DNA from: Prochlorococcus marinus str. MIT 0919
GTDB taxonomy: Bacteria > Cyanobacteriota > Cyanobacteriia > PCC-6307 > Cyanobiaceae
Assembly (NCBI RefSeq): GCF_027359375.1
Contig: NZ_CP114779.1
Coordinates: forward strand, 1,417,598-1,481,597
Direction of reading: 5' to 3'
Length of the DNA stretch: 64,000 nucleotides
A program made the translations under genes and the position numbers. Within the stretch, counting starts at the first letter, position 1. The number at the start of each line of letters is the position of its first letter. Positions 29,688 through 39,510 of this stretch are shown here, piece by piece. The notes below the pieces were generated by a model. That model searched no databases and was not told the origin of the DNA. It saw only the letters and a list, made by a program, of their open reading frames with translations.

Positions 29688-29716
29688 GGTAATTCTGCCT
29701 TAAAGCCCCATACAAT
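29688..29716 (+). promoter_or_regulatory. psbI promoter sharing its core with psbH
   Basis: GGTAAT (29688-29693), a 17-base spacer, and TACAAT (29711-29716). The core CCCATACAATATCC (29707-29720) is identical to that before psbH and lies 27 bases before the psbI ATG. Confidence 0.65.
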
Positions 29717-29747
29717 ATCCGTGGTTCTATAGACGTTTGTTGCTTTC

Positions 29748-29876
29748 ATGCTTGCTTTAAAGATCTCTGTATACACGGTCGTCTTCTTTTTTGTTGGGGT
29801 GTTCCTTTTTGGCTTCTTAGCTAGTGACCCAGCTAGAACACCTGCTAGGAAAGATTTAGAAGGTCCTCAGGACTGA
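29748..29876 (+). CDS. psbI: photosystem II protein PsbI
   Basis: A 42-residue reaction-centre subunit, [20 protein letters not shown] then [11 protein letters not shown], the well conserved PsbI body, with a short C-terminal extension [10 protein letters not shown]. One transmembrane helix. It sits at the D1 side of photosystem II. It is preceded by the promoter shared with psbH. Confidence 0.96.
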   Translation: MLALKISVYTVVFFFVGVFLFGFLASDPARTPARKDLEGPQD

Positions 29877-29894
29877 AAATTAGACTGAACAGTT

Positions 29895-29940
29895 AATCAG
29901 AACTAATACTGGCCATCAATGGCTATGTAATTTTCTGATT
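29895..29940. other. two-tier inverted repeat after psbI
   Basis: An outer perfect pair AATCAGAA / TTCTGATT encloses an inner GCCA-TCAA-TGGC hairpin. It lies between psbI and the LptD-like gene and may end the psbI message or lie in the next gene's leader; no T run follows. Confidence 0.35.
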
Positions 29941-29971
29941 GTGTAATCATTAATTTCGTCGACATAAGGTT

Positions 29972-32032
29972 TTGGCGGCGAAATTATCTAATGCCTGGTT
30001 AGCAGGTTGTTTTTCAGCAAGTTATCTGATCTTTAATCCTTTAGAGGGTTATTTAGCAGGTAATAATGAGTTTTTAAGAAATTCTCCTTCTTCTAGAGGT
30101 CTCAAAGATTCTGGAAATTTGTTAGTATCTGAGTCCGAGAGAGTTGAGAAGATTGATAAAGGGGGGAATACTTTTCTTTCTATAGAGGATCAAGACCCTT
30201 CCCTGATCCCTCTGAATATTCAAGCCAAACGGCAATACTGGGAAAGTAATAATATTTTCATAGCAGAAGGTAACGTAATTACATCTTTAAATCGAGGAAC
30301 TCTTCGTTCTGGAAGACTTGTCTTTGATCAGGCAAAAAATACTATTATAGCTACCGATAATGTGAGATTCTCCCGAGGCGGACAATATTTTCGGGCGAAT
30401 TATTTTATATATAATTTTAACAATCAAAAAGGTGAGATTAAAGATGTTTATGGAGTAATTAGCATTGAATTACTTCCAACAGATTTAAATATAAAATCAA
30501 AATTTAAAGGAGATTCTAAGAATGGTAAATCAGCATTAACTTTGAAAGATAGTATTTTAATTGAAGGAGGCAAAATTGATGCAGGTATGAATCCTTTTTA
30601 TAAGGGGTCTTTATTGTCAGAAGGTATAAATAGTTGGCGCTTTAAAGCTTCTAAAATTCTTATCAATAATTCAGGCTGGAAAGCTAAAAAAATAATTTTT
30701 TCAAATGACCCATTTAACCCAGTTCAAACTAAAATACTAGCTCAAGATGTTGTAGCGACTGAAAATAACTTAGGTAAGTCAATTATCACTGCTAATAGAA
30801 GTAAGCTGGTAATAGAAGATAAACTTACTTTGCCGCTTGGCAAGCGAACTTTTGGAGGAGGTAATCAAGCAAAGCAAAGCTGGGTTTTAGGTTATGATTA
30901 TAAAGATAGAGATGGATTTTTTCTTGGCAGACGGTTTAATCCTATTGATATAAATAAAAACTATACACTAAAATTACAGCCTCAGTTCCTTATACAACGT
31001 GCTATTAAGTCTGAGACTAATTCATACCCAGAAGCAGGATCTAGTGTTTTGAGTCCTAGTGTTAAACGATCTGCAAAGGTTAGTGATCTGTTTGGTTTAA
31101 AAGCAAAATTAAAGGGTAAAACATTTAATCTTGACTCTGAACTTTCTGCAAGTATCTCCACATTTAATATAGGCAGACTGCCAGATGGCAGTAGATACTG
31201 GGGATCTCTTAAACAAGCATTTAGCTTTGCTGGTATAGATGGTTTTATTGGGACTTTGTTTGGTGCTTACCGCTATAAAACTTGGAATGGATCATTAGGT
31301 CAAAGTGATATCTATACTGCTTATGGTGGTTATATTGATAAGAATGTATCTTGGGATTATAGGAAAACAAATTTTGCTTATCGATTTAGGTCAGGAATGG
31401 CTAAATATCAAGCAGAACAATTAAAAAAGGTAGATTTAGAGAATCTATGGAGAACTAGTATTTTTAATAGTTTAAGTATATCTAGACCAATCTATTCTTT
31501 CGGTAAAGGAATCAACTTAAATTCAAGCAGTCCACCGCGCTATTCTGTTCTACCTGTAAAGCCTGGAATAACTTTTAACACAGTAATAACTGCTAGTTAT
31601 TACTATTATGAAGATAATAGTAATCAGAGCTCTATAGGCATTAGTGCTGGCCCAGAAATCACCTTTGGTCATTTTAGGAAGCCTATCTTGGATTATACAA
31701 AAGTTTCTATAATGCCAGGCTTTACTGCTAAAGGAGGTGATAGCCCTTTTAAATTCGATAATGTTGTTGACCTTCGGAAAGTTTCTTTTAAATTAACTCA
31801 GCAGATATATGGCCCATTTTTGTTATCAGGTATTTACGATGTAAATGTTGATAGTGGTTCTGACCAATATGGAAAAACTATAAATTCAAAAGTGGCTTTA
31901 CTCTGGGAGAGAAGATCTTTTTCTTTTGGACTATTCTATGATATTAATGATAATAATGGAGGCTTAATGTTTAGGCTGAATGGTTTTGATTTTGATGGTT
32001 CTCTTATCCCTCTTGATACGCAATCAATGTAA
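29972..32032 (+). CDS. LptD/OstA-like outer-membrane protein (DUF3769 type)
   Basis: A 686-residue protein. A hydrophobic N-terminal stretch (about residues 9-25) may be a signal. An OstA-type beta domain follows around residues 80-160, with YWESNNIFIAEGNVITSL and ATDNVRFSRGGQYFRANY. The C-terminal half has the alternating aromatic pattern of outer-membrane strands (RTSIFNSLSISRPIYSFG, KVALLWERRSFSFGLFYD). It probably takes part in lipopolysaccharide delivery to the outer membrane. The frame starts at TTG (29972); no ATG is available upstream. Confidence 0.8.
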   Translation: MAAKLSNAWLAGCFSASYLIFNPLEGYLAGNNEFLRNSPSSRGLKDSGNLLVSESERVEKIDKGGNTFLSIEDQDPSLIPLNIQAKRQYWESNNIFIAEGNVITSLNRGTLRSGRLVFDQAKNTIIATDNVRFSRGGQYFRANYFIYNFNNQKGEIKDVYGVISIELLPTDLNIKSKFKGDSKNGKSALTLKDSILIEGGKIDAGMNPFYKGSLLSEGINSWRFKASKILINNSGWKAKKIIFSNDPFNPVQTKILAQDVVATENNLGKSIITANRSKLVIEDKLTLPLGKRTFGGGNQAKQSWVLGYDYKDRDGFFLGRRFNPIDINKNYTLKLQPQFLIQRAIKSETNSYPEAGSSVLSPSVKRSAKVSDLFGLKAKLKGKTFNLDSELSASISTFNIGRLPDGSRYWGSLKQAFSFAGIDGFIGTLFGAYRYKTWNGSLGQSDIYTAYGGYIDKNVSWDYRKTNFAYRFRSGMAKYQAEQLKKVDLENLWRTSIFNSLSISRPIYSFGKGINLNSSSPPRYSVLPVKPGITFNTVITASYYYYEDNSNQSSIGISAGPEITFGHFRKPILDYTKVSIMPGFTAKGGDSPFKFDNVVDLRKVSFKLTQQIYGPFLLSGIYDVNVDSGSDQYGKTINSKVALLWERRSFSFGLFYDINDNNGGLMFRLNGFDFDGSLIPLDTQSM

Positions 32033-32068
32033 GATAATTTATTGACTATAATTTAGATGTATACATAC

Positions 32069-32713
32069 TTAATTCAATTTAGAAAAGCTGAAATAAGGTA
32101 AATTTTCTTCCACAGATTTTATTTTACTCATCTTTGATATCAGTGTATTAGTTGCATCCCAGTTCCCTGATATAAGCATTTCCAAAGCCCCTTTCTCAAT
32201 AAATAAGTTCCATTCTTTCTTGTTGAATTCAATCGTTTTTTTATCAAGACTAATTTTGCATATGCTCTGTAGATTATTCTCAGATTCAGTTTGAAATGAT
32301 AACAAATCTTCTTCACTAAGAATAATACAGGGAATGCCCATACTTAAACAATTGCCATGAAATATTTCTGCAAAGCTATTTCCAATTATCGCTCTTATTC
32401 CCCATCGCATTAATGCTTGAGGTGCATGTTCCCGACTTGATCCGCAGCCAAAATTTTTATCAACTATAAGTATTGAAGCATTCTTATTCTTTTTTATGTC
32501 AAAAGGGTGTAACCCTTTTTTTTCTTTGCGGTCATCTGCAAAAACGTTCTCGCCTAAATTTTCAAAACTTACACATTTTAAGAACCTTGCAGGAATTATG
32601 CGATCTGTATCAATATCATTGCCTCTGAGATTTATGCATTGCCCCTCTACATTTTCGATGGGACCTTTAGGAAAATGTTTAGAGTTGTTCATGCTGGAAG
32701 TATTTTTTTTCAT
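32069..32713 (-). CDS. leuD: 3-isopropylmalate dehydratase small subunit
   Basis: The swivel-domain subunit of isopropylmalate isomerase in leucine synthesis. NDIDTDRIIPARFLK and GCGSSREHAPQALMRWGIRAIIGNSFAEIF are the signatures. I start it at the ATG at 32713 (214 residues); the open frame goes back to a TTG inside leuC. The start is two bases after the leuC stop, so leuC-leuD is an operon. Confidence 0.96.
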   Translation of the reverse strand: MKKNTSSMNNSKHFPKGPIENVEGQCINLRGNDIDTDRIIPARFLKCVSFENLGENVFADDRKEKKGLHPFDIKKNKNASILIVDKNFGCGSSREHAPQALMRWGIRAIIGNSFAEIFHGNCLSMGIPCIILSEEDLLSFQTESENNLQSICKISLDKKTIEFNKKEWNLFIEKGALEMLISGNWDATNTLISKMSKIKSVEENLPYFSFSKLN

Positions 32714-32715
32714 GC

Positions 32716-34125
32716 TTAGGGATTGATTAATTCTCTTACATCCACAACACAACCATATATTGCAGCAGCAGCAACCATCGCTGGGCTCATTAATAATGTT
32801 CTTCCCTTGGCAGAACCTTGTCTCCCTTTGAAATTTCTATTACTTGAGCTAGCACTAATTTGCCTGCCTTCAAGTCGATCAGGATTCATTGCTAGACACA
32901 TTGAGCACCCTGGTTTGCGCCATTCAAAACCTGCTTTTTTGAAAATGTTGTCTAGTCCTTCAGCTTCTGCTGCTTTTGCAACTTGCTCTGAACCAGGGAC
33001 AACGAAGGCCTTGATCCCTTGAGATACATGATGATTTTTTGCAATTTCAGCAGCAGCTTGTAAATCGCTTAAACGACCATTGGTACAGCTTCCTATAAAG
33101 CAAACATTAACCTTAAGTCCTTTAATAGATTCTCCAGGTTTTACTTGCATATATTCGTAAGCTTCTTTCGCAATATCTCTATCATTTGCATCTAAAGCAT
33201 TTGTCTCAGGAATATATTCATTTATACCGATTGCTTGTCCAGGTGTAATGCCCCAAGTAACGGTTGGAGAGATTTTATTTGCGTCAAACTTAACTTCATC
33301 ATCAAATTGTGCATTTGAGTCGGTAGCCAACGTTTTCCACCAACTCACAGCTGAATCCCAATTGATCCCAGTTGGTAGGAATGGCTTTCCTTTTAGGTAT
33401 TTAAATGTTGTTAGATCTGGGTTGATGTATCCACACCTAGCACCGCCTTCTATAGCCATATTGCAAATAGTCATTCTTTCTTCCATAGAAAGACTTTCTA
33501 TTGCTGGCCCTGCAAACTCATATGCAAACCCAACACCACCTTTGACACCAAGTTTACGAATAATATGTAAGATTAGATCCTTGGCATATACTCCTTTTTG
33601 GAGTTGTCCATCTATCCATATCCTTCGAACTTTTAATTTCTTCATTGCCAGGCTCTGGGTGGCTAATACATCTCGTACTTGACTAGTCCCTATCCCAAAT
33701 GCGATTGCTCCAAATGCTCCATGGGTTGAGGTATGCGAATCACCACAAGCAATAGTCATGCCTGGTTGTGTTAATCCTGATTCTGGAGCTATCACATGCA
33801 CTATTCCTTGCCCTCCAGAGCCAATCCCAAAAAGCTTGATACCATGTTCTTTGCAATTGGCTTCTAATGTGCTCAACATTTCTTCAGCAAGTGGGTCCTT
33901 GAATGGCCTTGTCTGGTTTGTTGTAGGAACTATGTGATCTACTGTGCCAATTGTTCTTTGAGGGTATTTAACAGATAGCGCTTTTTCTTTTAAAGCTGCA
34001 AAAGCTTGTGGACTTGTTACTTCATGAATTAAGTGGAGTCCAATGAAAAGCTGTGTTGAATCACCAGGAAGATCTGCAACTCGGTGCAGATTCCAGACTT
34101 TGTCATAGAGGGTTCCAGAGCTCAA
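32716..34125 (-). CDS. leuC: 3-isopropylmalate dehydratase large subunit
   Basis: A 469-residue aconitase-family enzyme with a 4Fe-4S cluster. It shows [39 protein letters not shown], and the cluster ligands in [14 protein letters not shown] and [13 protein letters not shown]. The start is TTG at 34125, supported by a good Shine-Dalgarno sequence (GGGAG five bases upstream). It sits 12 bases after cinA and directly before leuD. Confidence 0.97.
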   Translation of the reverse strand: MSSGTLYDKVWNLHRVADLPGDSTQLFIGLHLIHEVTSPQAFAALKEKALSVKYPQRTIGTVDHIVPTTNQTRPFKDPLAEEMLSTLEANCKEHGIKLFGIGSGGQGIVHVIAPESGLTQPGMTIACGDSHTSTHGAFGAIAFGIGTSQVRDVLATQSLAMKKLKVRRIWIDGQLQKGVYAKDLILHIIRKLGVKGGVGFAYEFAGPAIESLSMEERMTICNMAIEGGARCGYINPDLTTFKYLKGKPFLPTGINWDSAVSWWKTLATDSNAQFDDEVKFDANKISPTVTWGITPGQAIGINEYIPETNALDANDRDIAKEAYEYMQVKPGESIKGLKVNVCFIGSCTNGRLSDLQAAAEIAKNHHVSQGIKAFVVPGSEQVAKAAEAEGLDNIFKKAGFEWRKPGCSMCLAMNPDRLEGRQISASSSNRNFKGRQGSAKGRTLLMSPAMVAAAAIYGCVVDVRELINP

Positions 34126-34137
34126 ATTTGACTCCCT

Positions 34138-35430
34138 TTAGGCTTTGACCTTAGCCCCATGCAGGATAAATAAACGCAGGATGTCAAGGCTTCTAATGAC
34201 ACTCAGTTTTTGAATTCCAATTCTCCCTATATAAGGGTTGAATTGGAATTCAATTGATTCAAGAATATTTGGACCTGCAATACCAAATTGCACTAAACCC
34301 ACAGGCTTATTTGGGGTTCCTCCTGATGGACCTGCTATCCCACTAATAGCAAGTCCCCAATCAGTGCCAAGTTTCTTTTTTACTCCTAACGCCATATCTT
34401 GTACTACTTCGGCAGATACAGCACCGTCTTCTAAAAGTTCTTTACTTCGAACGTTAAGTAGGGACTTCTTGATCGAATTGTGGTATGCAATTATCCCTCC
34501 TAAGAAGATATCAGATGCACCACTTACACTTGTTAGACTAGCTCCTAAACCTCCTCCAGTACATGACTCTGCGACCGAGAGTGTTTCATTGCGCTGCCTT
34601 AATAAGTCAATAATTATTGAGGCCAAAGTATCCTCATCAGAGCCGAAATAATTTTTACGAGCTCTTTGAATTAACTCATGTTGTATAGGCTCAATTAATG
34701 CATTAGCTCTTTCTATATTTTCTGCTTTAGATGTTATTCGCAATCTCACTTCACCCAGAGAAGCATACGGAGAGATCGTAGGATTGCTTCCTTCTAAAAT
34801 ATCATTTACTTTTTCCGTCAGTTCGGACTCACTAATCCCGGTAAATTTTAATACTTTGCTGGTAATAGTTTTGTTTTTGTATGAATTTTCTTTTAACCAT
34901 TTCTCAATACTTTGGTCCCACATATTCTTCATCTCTGATGGAACGCCTGGAAGTGTAATTATGGTAAAATCATCATTAGGGTTCCAAATTATGCCAGGCG
35001 CTGTACCTGTAGGATTGTGTATAAGTTTTGATCCTTTTGGATAAAGAGCTTGTTTTTTATTTATTAAAGGCAAATCTTTAGATGAATATTTAACTTTTTT
35101 TTTAATATCAATTAAAATTTCTTTGCTTTCTATTAAAGGCGTATTAAATGCTGCAGCAATAGTCTCAGTTGTTAGATCATCTGGAGTAGGACCTAAGCCT
35201 CCTGTTGTGATAAGTATGTTAGTTCTTTGAGAGGTAGCTAAAATGAATTCTTTAAGTCTGTCGAAATTATCTCCAACTACTGTTTGTCTAAAATGTGAAA
35301 GACCTATGGAAGCTAACTTTTCTGCTAACCACTGCGCATTACTATTCAAAATATTGCCAAGCAATAATTCACTTCCAATACATAAAATTTCAACTGTTTT
35401 TTCTTGAGAATGTTTTGACAATGAATACAC
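34138..35430 (-). CDS. cinA: CinA-like protein (MoaB fold plus nicotinamide-nucleotide amidase domain)
   Basis: A 430-residue two-domain protein. The N-terminal molybdopterin-binding-like domain has AEILCIGSELLLGNILNSNAQWLA-like sequence and TTGGLGPTPDDLT. The C-terminal CinA/PncC domain has SVAESCTGGGLGASLTSVSGASDIF and AISGIAGPSGGTPNKPVG. Family members recycle NMN or ADP-ribose. The start is GTG. It follows glyA on the same strand with one base between them. Confidence 0.94.
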   Translation of the reverse strand: MYSLSKHSQEKTVEILCIGSELLLGNILNSNAQWLAEKLASIGLSHFRQTVVGDNFDRLKEFILATSQRTNILITTGGLGPTPDDLTTETIAAAFNTPLIESKEILIDIKKKVKYSSKDLPLINKKQALYPKGSKLIHNPTGTAPGIIWNPNDDFTIITLPGVPSEMKNMWDQSIEKWLKENSYKNKTITSKVLKFTGISESELTEKVNDILEGSNPTISPYASLGEVRLRITSKAENIERANALIEPIQHELIQRARKNYFGSDEDTLASIIIDLLRQRNETLSVAESCTGGGLGASLTSVSGASDIFLGGIIAYHNSIKKSLLNVRSKELLEDGAVSAEVVQDMALGVKKKLGTDWGLAISGIAGPSGGTPNKPVGLVQFGIAGPNILESIEFQFNPYIGRIGIQKLSVIRSLDILRLFILHGAKVKA

Positions 35431-35431
35431 C

Positions 35432-36688
35432 TTAATGAAGACTATACAGAGGAAATCTTTTACAAAGACCTAGTACCTTTTCTTTGCATTGTTCTTTTTT
35501 CCTTGAATCATTTGGATTTAATAAACGATCAGCTATTAGATCTGCTACTTCCATAAAGGCTTCTTCATTAAAGCCTCTAGTAGTTAAAGCTGCAGTACCT
35601 AGTCTGAGTCCACTTGTTACAAAAGGAGATTCAGGGTCGAACGGCACAGTGTTTTTATTGGCTGTTACATTGATTGCACTAACAAGTAAATCTGCTTCTT
35701 TACCAGTCATATTGATACTTCTTAAATCTAGAAGAACAATATGATTGTCTGTTCCATTGCTTACCACATTAATGCCTCTTTCATTAATTCGGTTAGCAAG
35801 AGCTTTGGCATTTTTTATTAATTGATTAATGTATTTTGCAAATTCAGGTTGAAGAGCTTCCCCAAATGCAACTGCTTTTGCGGCAATAACATGTTCTAGT
35901 GGTCCTCCTTGGCTGCCAGGGAATACGGCCTTGTCGAGTTTTTTGCCTAGTTCTATATCTTTCGAAAGTATTAATCCTCCTCGTGGACCTCTTAAGGTTT
36001 TATGCGTGGTTGTAGTAACTACATCGCAATGCTCAATTGGGTTAGGGTGGTTTCCAGTTGCAACAAGACCTGCGATGTGGGCAATATCTGCTAATAAAAA
36101 GGCTCCGACTTCATCGGCAATTGTTCGAAAAGCTTGAAAATCAATAATTCTTGGATAGGCAGAAAATCCACATATTATTAATCTAGGCTTTCTTTCTAAA
36201 GCTATTTTACGGATATCGTCCATATCCAGTCTTTGCGTATTTTCGTTTACTCCGTAATGAATTGTTTTGAACCATTTACCACTTACATTCACTGGTGAAC
36301 CATGTGTTAGATGCCCCCCATGGGACAGGTCCATTCCCATGATGGTATCGCCAGGTTGAAGAAGAGATAAAAATACTGCGAAATTAGCTTGAGCCCCACT
36401 ATGCGGCTGCACATTTGCCCAGTTTGCTTTAAATAATTCTTTTGATCGCTCAATAGCTAAATCTTCAATTTGATCAACATGTTCACAGCCTCCGTAGTAG
36501 CGCTTGTATGGCAATCCTTCGGCATATTTATTGGTTAAAACTGAGCCTTGAGCCTGCATGACTGCTTTCGAGGCAAAGTTTTCACTTGCAATAAGCTCTA
36601 AATGAGTTTCTTGCCTTAAAAGCTCTTTATTTATTAATTCAGCGATACTTGGATCGGTGCTTTCTAGAGCAGAAGTAAGTGGAGTCAA
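35432..36688 (-). CDS. glyA: serine hydroxymethyltransferase
   Basis: A PLP enzyme exchanging serine and glycine with tetrahydrofolate, supplying one-carbon units. [31 protein letters not shown] and the PLP-lysine motif [16 protein letters not shown] are visible. The frame opens at TTG 36757, but the family N terminus suggests the TTG at 36688 (418 residues), which has AGGAG eight bases upstream. No ATG is available in this region. Confidence 0.96.
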   Translation of the reverse strand: MTPLTSALESTDPSIAELINKELLRQETHLELIASENFASKAVMQAQGSVLTNKYAEGLPYKRYYGGCEHVDQIEDLAIERSKELFKANWANVQPHSGAQANFAVFLSLLQPGDTIMGMDLSHGGHLTHGSPVNVSGKWFKTIHYGVNENTQRLDMDDIRKIALERKPRLIICGFSAYPRIIDFQAFRTIADEVGAFLLADIAHIAGLVATGNHPNPIEHCDVVTTTTHKTLRGPRGGLILSKDIELGKKLDKAVFPGSQGGPLEHVIAAKAVAFGEALQPEFAKYINQLIKNAKALANRINERGINVVSNGTDNHIVLLDLRSINMTGKEADLLVSAINVTANKNTVPFDPESPFVTSGLRLGTAALTTRGFNEEAFMEVADLIADRLLNPNDSRKKEQCKEKVLGLCKRFPLYSLH

Positions 36689-36806
36689 TTGCAAGTCTCC
36701 TGTTTTAGTCTTTCCAAAGGGATAGTAAGCAAAGGTTGTGTCTTTGCGAGAAAACAATCTCTTATTTGATTATTAAATGCTGATCTCAGCAAAAACATAG
36801 CTAGAA

Positions 36807-36880
36807 CGCGCCTGGAGAGATTCGAACTCCCGACCCTCTGATCCGTAGTCAGATGCTCTAATCCGCTGAGCTACAGGCGC
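36807..36880 (-). tRNA. trnR: tRNA-Arg (anticodon ACG)
   Basis: A 74-nt tRNA: acceptor GCGCCTG / CAGGCGC with discriminator G, anticodon stem TCTGA / TCAGA around CTACGGA, T-loop TTCGAAT. CCA is not encoded. Confidence 0.97.
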
Positions 36881-36930
36881 AGTAAACAATTAATAAGAGC
36901 TTATTTATGTACCCTTAGTCAACTATATTC

Positions 36931-37206
36931 ATGCTTATAGATCCAAAATCATATAAATCTGAAAAGTTTATGCCAATTAAATGGTACGGAACAGGAGATC
37001 AAACTGATCCCCTATATCTTCATTTCTCTCGGATAGTTAATTTCACTATTCATGCAATGGCTTTCGCAGCGTTAAATAGTTGCCTTTGGTTTGTCCAGGA
37101 AATTCGACATCCATGGCAGCAGCTGCAGGTTTTTACTTTTGTTTGGGCTTTTGTCCTAGGCCTTCATTTGGTTTTTGTTTTATCTAAGAGACCATCTTCT
37201 TCGTAG
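36931..37206 (+). CDS. small two-span membrane protein of unknown function
   Basis: A 91-residue protein. A soluble N terminus (KWYGTGDQTDPLYLHFSRIVNF) is followed by two hydrophobic segments (about 39-58 and 67-85) joined by QEIRHPWQQL. I recognise it as conserved in picocyanobacteria but not as a characterised family. It is followed by the DUF3181-like gene after 45 bases. Confidence 0.7.
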   Translation: MLIDPKSYKSEKFMPIKWYGTGDQTDPLYLHFSRIVNFTIHAMAFAALNSCLWFVQEIRHPWQQLQVFTFVWAFVLGLHLVFVLSKRPSSS

Positions 37207-37251
37207 AACAATTTTTACAAACCTGAAATAGCCTACTTTTTTACTATCTCT

Positions 37252-37542
37252 ATGAATTTAGACCTTGATCAATTCAGAGAGCTTGAATCATCTATCTCTG
37301 ATCGCATTTATATACAAGTTGAAAAGTGGCATCTTTACTTGGGAGATGCTGGACTTGCGGAATCCCTGGCAATTGAATGCAAAGCCAATTTGCATCAAGG
37401 TGCGAGCATCGCTGCTAGAAAAGCTCTGGAAGCTGTTCAAGTAAGAATGGGTGGAGGTAAAGTTAAATTCCCCTTAGCAAGATTAGTTTCTTCTGGCCAA
37501 ATTTTTGATCTAGAAGAGATTTTAGACCCCTACTGCAGATAA
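37252..37542 (+). CDS. DUF3181-like protein
   Basis: A 96-residue soluble, mainly helical protein: ISDRIYIQVEKWHLYLGDAGLAESLAIECKANL is typical of the cyanobacterial DUF3181 family as I recall it. The function is unknown. It lies between the two-span membrane protein gene and another small unknown gene on the same strand. Confidence 0.7.
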   Translation: MNLDLDQFRELESSISDRIYIQVEKWHLYLGDAGLAESLAIECKANLHQGASIAARKALEAVQVRMGGGKVKFPLARLVSSGQIFDLEEILDPYCR

Positions 37543-37566
37543 GGTTGCTTTAATTACAACATCAAT

Positions 37567-37830
37567 GTGTTGATTATTGAGGTTACTAATGCCCGAGAAG
37601 TGGTTCGTAAACGGATTGGGCGACTAGGTGAAAGACTTATAGGCAAAGTTGTTGATGCAGAGTCCCAAGTGGAAAAGGCCTTGATTCAAGAAATGGAAAC
37701 TGCTTTCCAAGAGTTTGGTATTGAGGCAAGGATACTTTCAGTAGATGGACCCCGTATTGAAGGTAGTCAATCACTGGAATTACCTATTCATGTTCGGGAA
37801 GAACGCGCGGTATTGATCAAAGAAGATTGA
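37567..37830 (+). CDS. small conserved hypothetical protein
   Basis: An 87-residue charged protein, GTG start. A helical region (NAREVVRKRIGRLGERLIGKVVDAESQVEKALIQEME) is followed by a strand-rich end (ARILSVDGPRIEGSQSLELPIHVREERAVLI). I cannot place it in a known family. Its last 14 bases overlap the 3' end of murJ on the other strand. Confidence 0.65.
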   Translation: MLIIEVTNAREVVRKRIGRLGERLIGKVVDAESQVEKALIQEMETAFQEFGIEARILSVDGPRIEGSQSLELPIHVREERAVLIKED

Positions 37831-39424
37831 TTCTCTCAAGAAAATTTTTAAATATATAATTTATATCTTTAATTTTAAAATAGTTTGCCATTAATACAAA
37901 GGTTAAAATACTGACCATAGATATAAAGATTAATCTTATAATTCCAGAGAAGAATCCAATGGGCATAAGATAAATATAGCTTGATAATAATGCAGTAAAC
38001 CCAGAAATAAGCCCACAAATAATAAGTTTAAATACCTCATTCAACCATTCCTTGAGTGGTATGCCTTGGATTGATTTATTTAGTTTAAATAATAACCCTA
38101 TGCAAGTAAAAATATTTACTCCAACTGTAGCTAGCACAAGGCCCTTGGCTCCAAAGTTTATACCTAGTTGGTTCCCCCATGGAGATGGACCACCGATTAA
38201 AGCCCAGTCCAGAATTACATTAAGGATGATTCCTATTGAAGACAATCTAAATGGCGTTGATCCATCCCCAAGTGAATAAAAGACTCTCACTAATAAATCT
38301 CTGCAAAGGTAAGCGGGCATGCCGAATCCATAGGCAACTAGTAAGCCACCAACCAGGGAAATTGCTTCAGAATCAAAGGCTCCTCTCCCATAAATTAAAT
38401 CAATTATTGATGTTCCTAAAACAACAAAGATCGAGCCCAATAGAATCATGCTTGCAGAGCAAAGTATTAAACCTTGCTTGATCTTTGTGATTAACAAATG
38501 CTTATCATTTTCCTTGGCTAATTTTGCAAATGTTGGTAATAAAGGTATTAGGATTGCATTGGAAAATAAACCTAAAGGAGCCTGAATTAAGAAATTTGCA
38601 TATCCAAGACCAGCAGCTGCACCAAGAATACTTGATGCAAAAAATAGGTCGGTAATTACATTTACTTGTAACATACCTGAAGAGAGTATTGCTGGAGTGG
38701 CAATCCCCCACACTTCCTTCACTCCAGGATGAGTCCAGTCCCAAATGAGCTTAAATTTAAAAAGACCTTTTTTAACTAAAGCAGGTATCTGTATTATCAA
38801 TTGCAGAAAAGCACCGATTAACGTTGCCTGGGCAAGGATGATTCCTCCTTTAAGATTTATCTCTGAAGGGCTATTTGTTGGATTTTGATAAATCCAGAAA
38901 GCTCCAGCAGCTATTATTAAGGACAAGCTAGAAATAATAGGTGATATTGATGGAATGAAAAATTGGCTATTTGCATTTAAGGATCCAAAACCAATTCCTA
39001 TTAATCCTGATAAAAAAGCAATTGGCGACATTATTTGAAGTTGTTTTGCTGCTATGTCATGAACTTCTATGCTTAAACCAGGTCCTACTATCCTTATTAT
39101 TTCATCAGGGATAAAAAATAGTATTGCACTAACAACAATTAAAAATAAGCTTATTGATGTATTTATTGAGGAGATTATATAAGCATTTTCTAGTTTATTT
39201 CTTCTACTAAGGACTGTTACCATTGCATTATGCAAAGGACCATTAATACCTCCTATAAGAATTAGAAAGAAGCCAGGTATTACATATGCATAGTTATAAG
39301 CATCATATGCTGCGCCAACTCCAAATGCTCCTGCAATGACAAGTTGGCGAGTCATCCCCCCAACTTTGCTGAGCAATGTTCCAAAGCTAACTATTAAGGC
39401 AATTTTTTTGAGTGATCTTTTCAT
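37817..39424 (-). CDS. murJ: lipid II flippase MurJ (MviN family)
   Basis: A 535-residue polytopic membrane protein with about 14 spans, the MOP-superfamily flippase that carries lipid II across the plasma membrane for peptidoglycan synthesis. Family landmarks: SFGTLLSKVGGMTRQLVIAGAFG at the N terminus and YGFGMPAYLCRDLLVRVFYSLGDGSTPFR in the middle. The start is ATG at 39424. It converges with a small hypothetical gene and is divergent from sfsA. Confidence 0.93.
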   Translation of the reverse strand: MKRSLKKIALIVSFGTLLSKVGGMTRQLVIAGAFGVGAAYDAYNYAYVIPGFFLILIGGINGPLHNAMVTVLSRRNKLENAYIISSINTSISLFLIVVSAILFFIPDEIIRIVGPGLSIEVHDIAAKQLQIMSPIAFLSGLIGIGFGSLNANSQFFIPSISPIISSLSLIIAAGAFWIYQNPTNSPSEINLKGGIILAQATLIGAFLQLIIQIPALVKKGLFKFKLIWDWTHPGVKEVWGIATPAILSSGMLQVNVITDLFFASSILGAAAGLGYANFLIQAPLGLFSNAILIPLLPTFAKLAKENDKHLLITKIKQGLILCSASMILLGSIFVVLGTSIIDLIYGRGAFDSEAISLVGGLLVAYGFGMPAYLCRDLLVRVFYSLGDGSTPFRLSSIGIILNVILDWALIGGPSPWGNQLGINFGAKGLVLATVGVNIFTCIGLLFKLNKSIQGIPLKEWLNEVFKLIICGLISGFTALLSSYIYLMPIGFFSGIIRLIFISMVSILTFVLMANYFKIKDINYIFKNFLERINLL

Positions 39425-39510
39425 GTTGTATGCACAACAAATTAAAGGAATTATTTAGAGGTTTTTTTAGTTCTATCCTCTAAATGTATTGCAATAGAAA
39501 TTTTCTGTTC

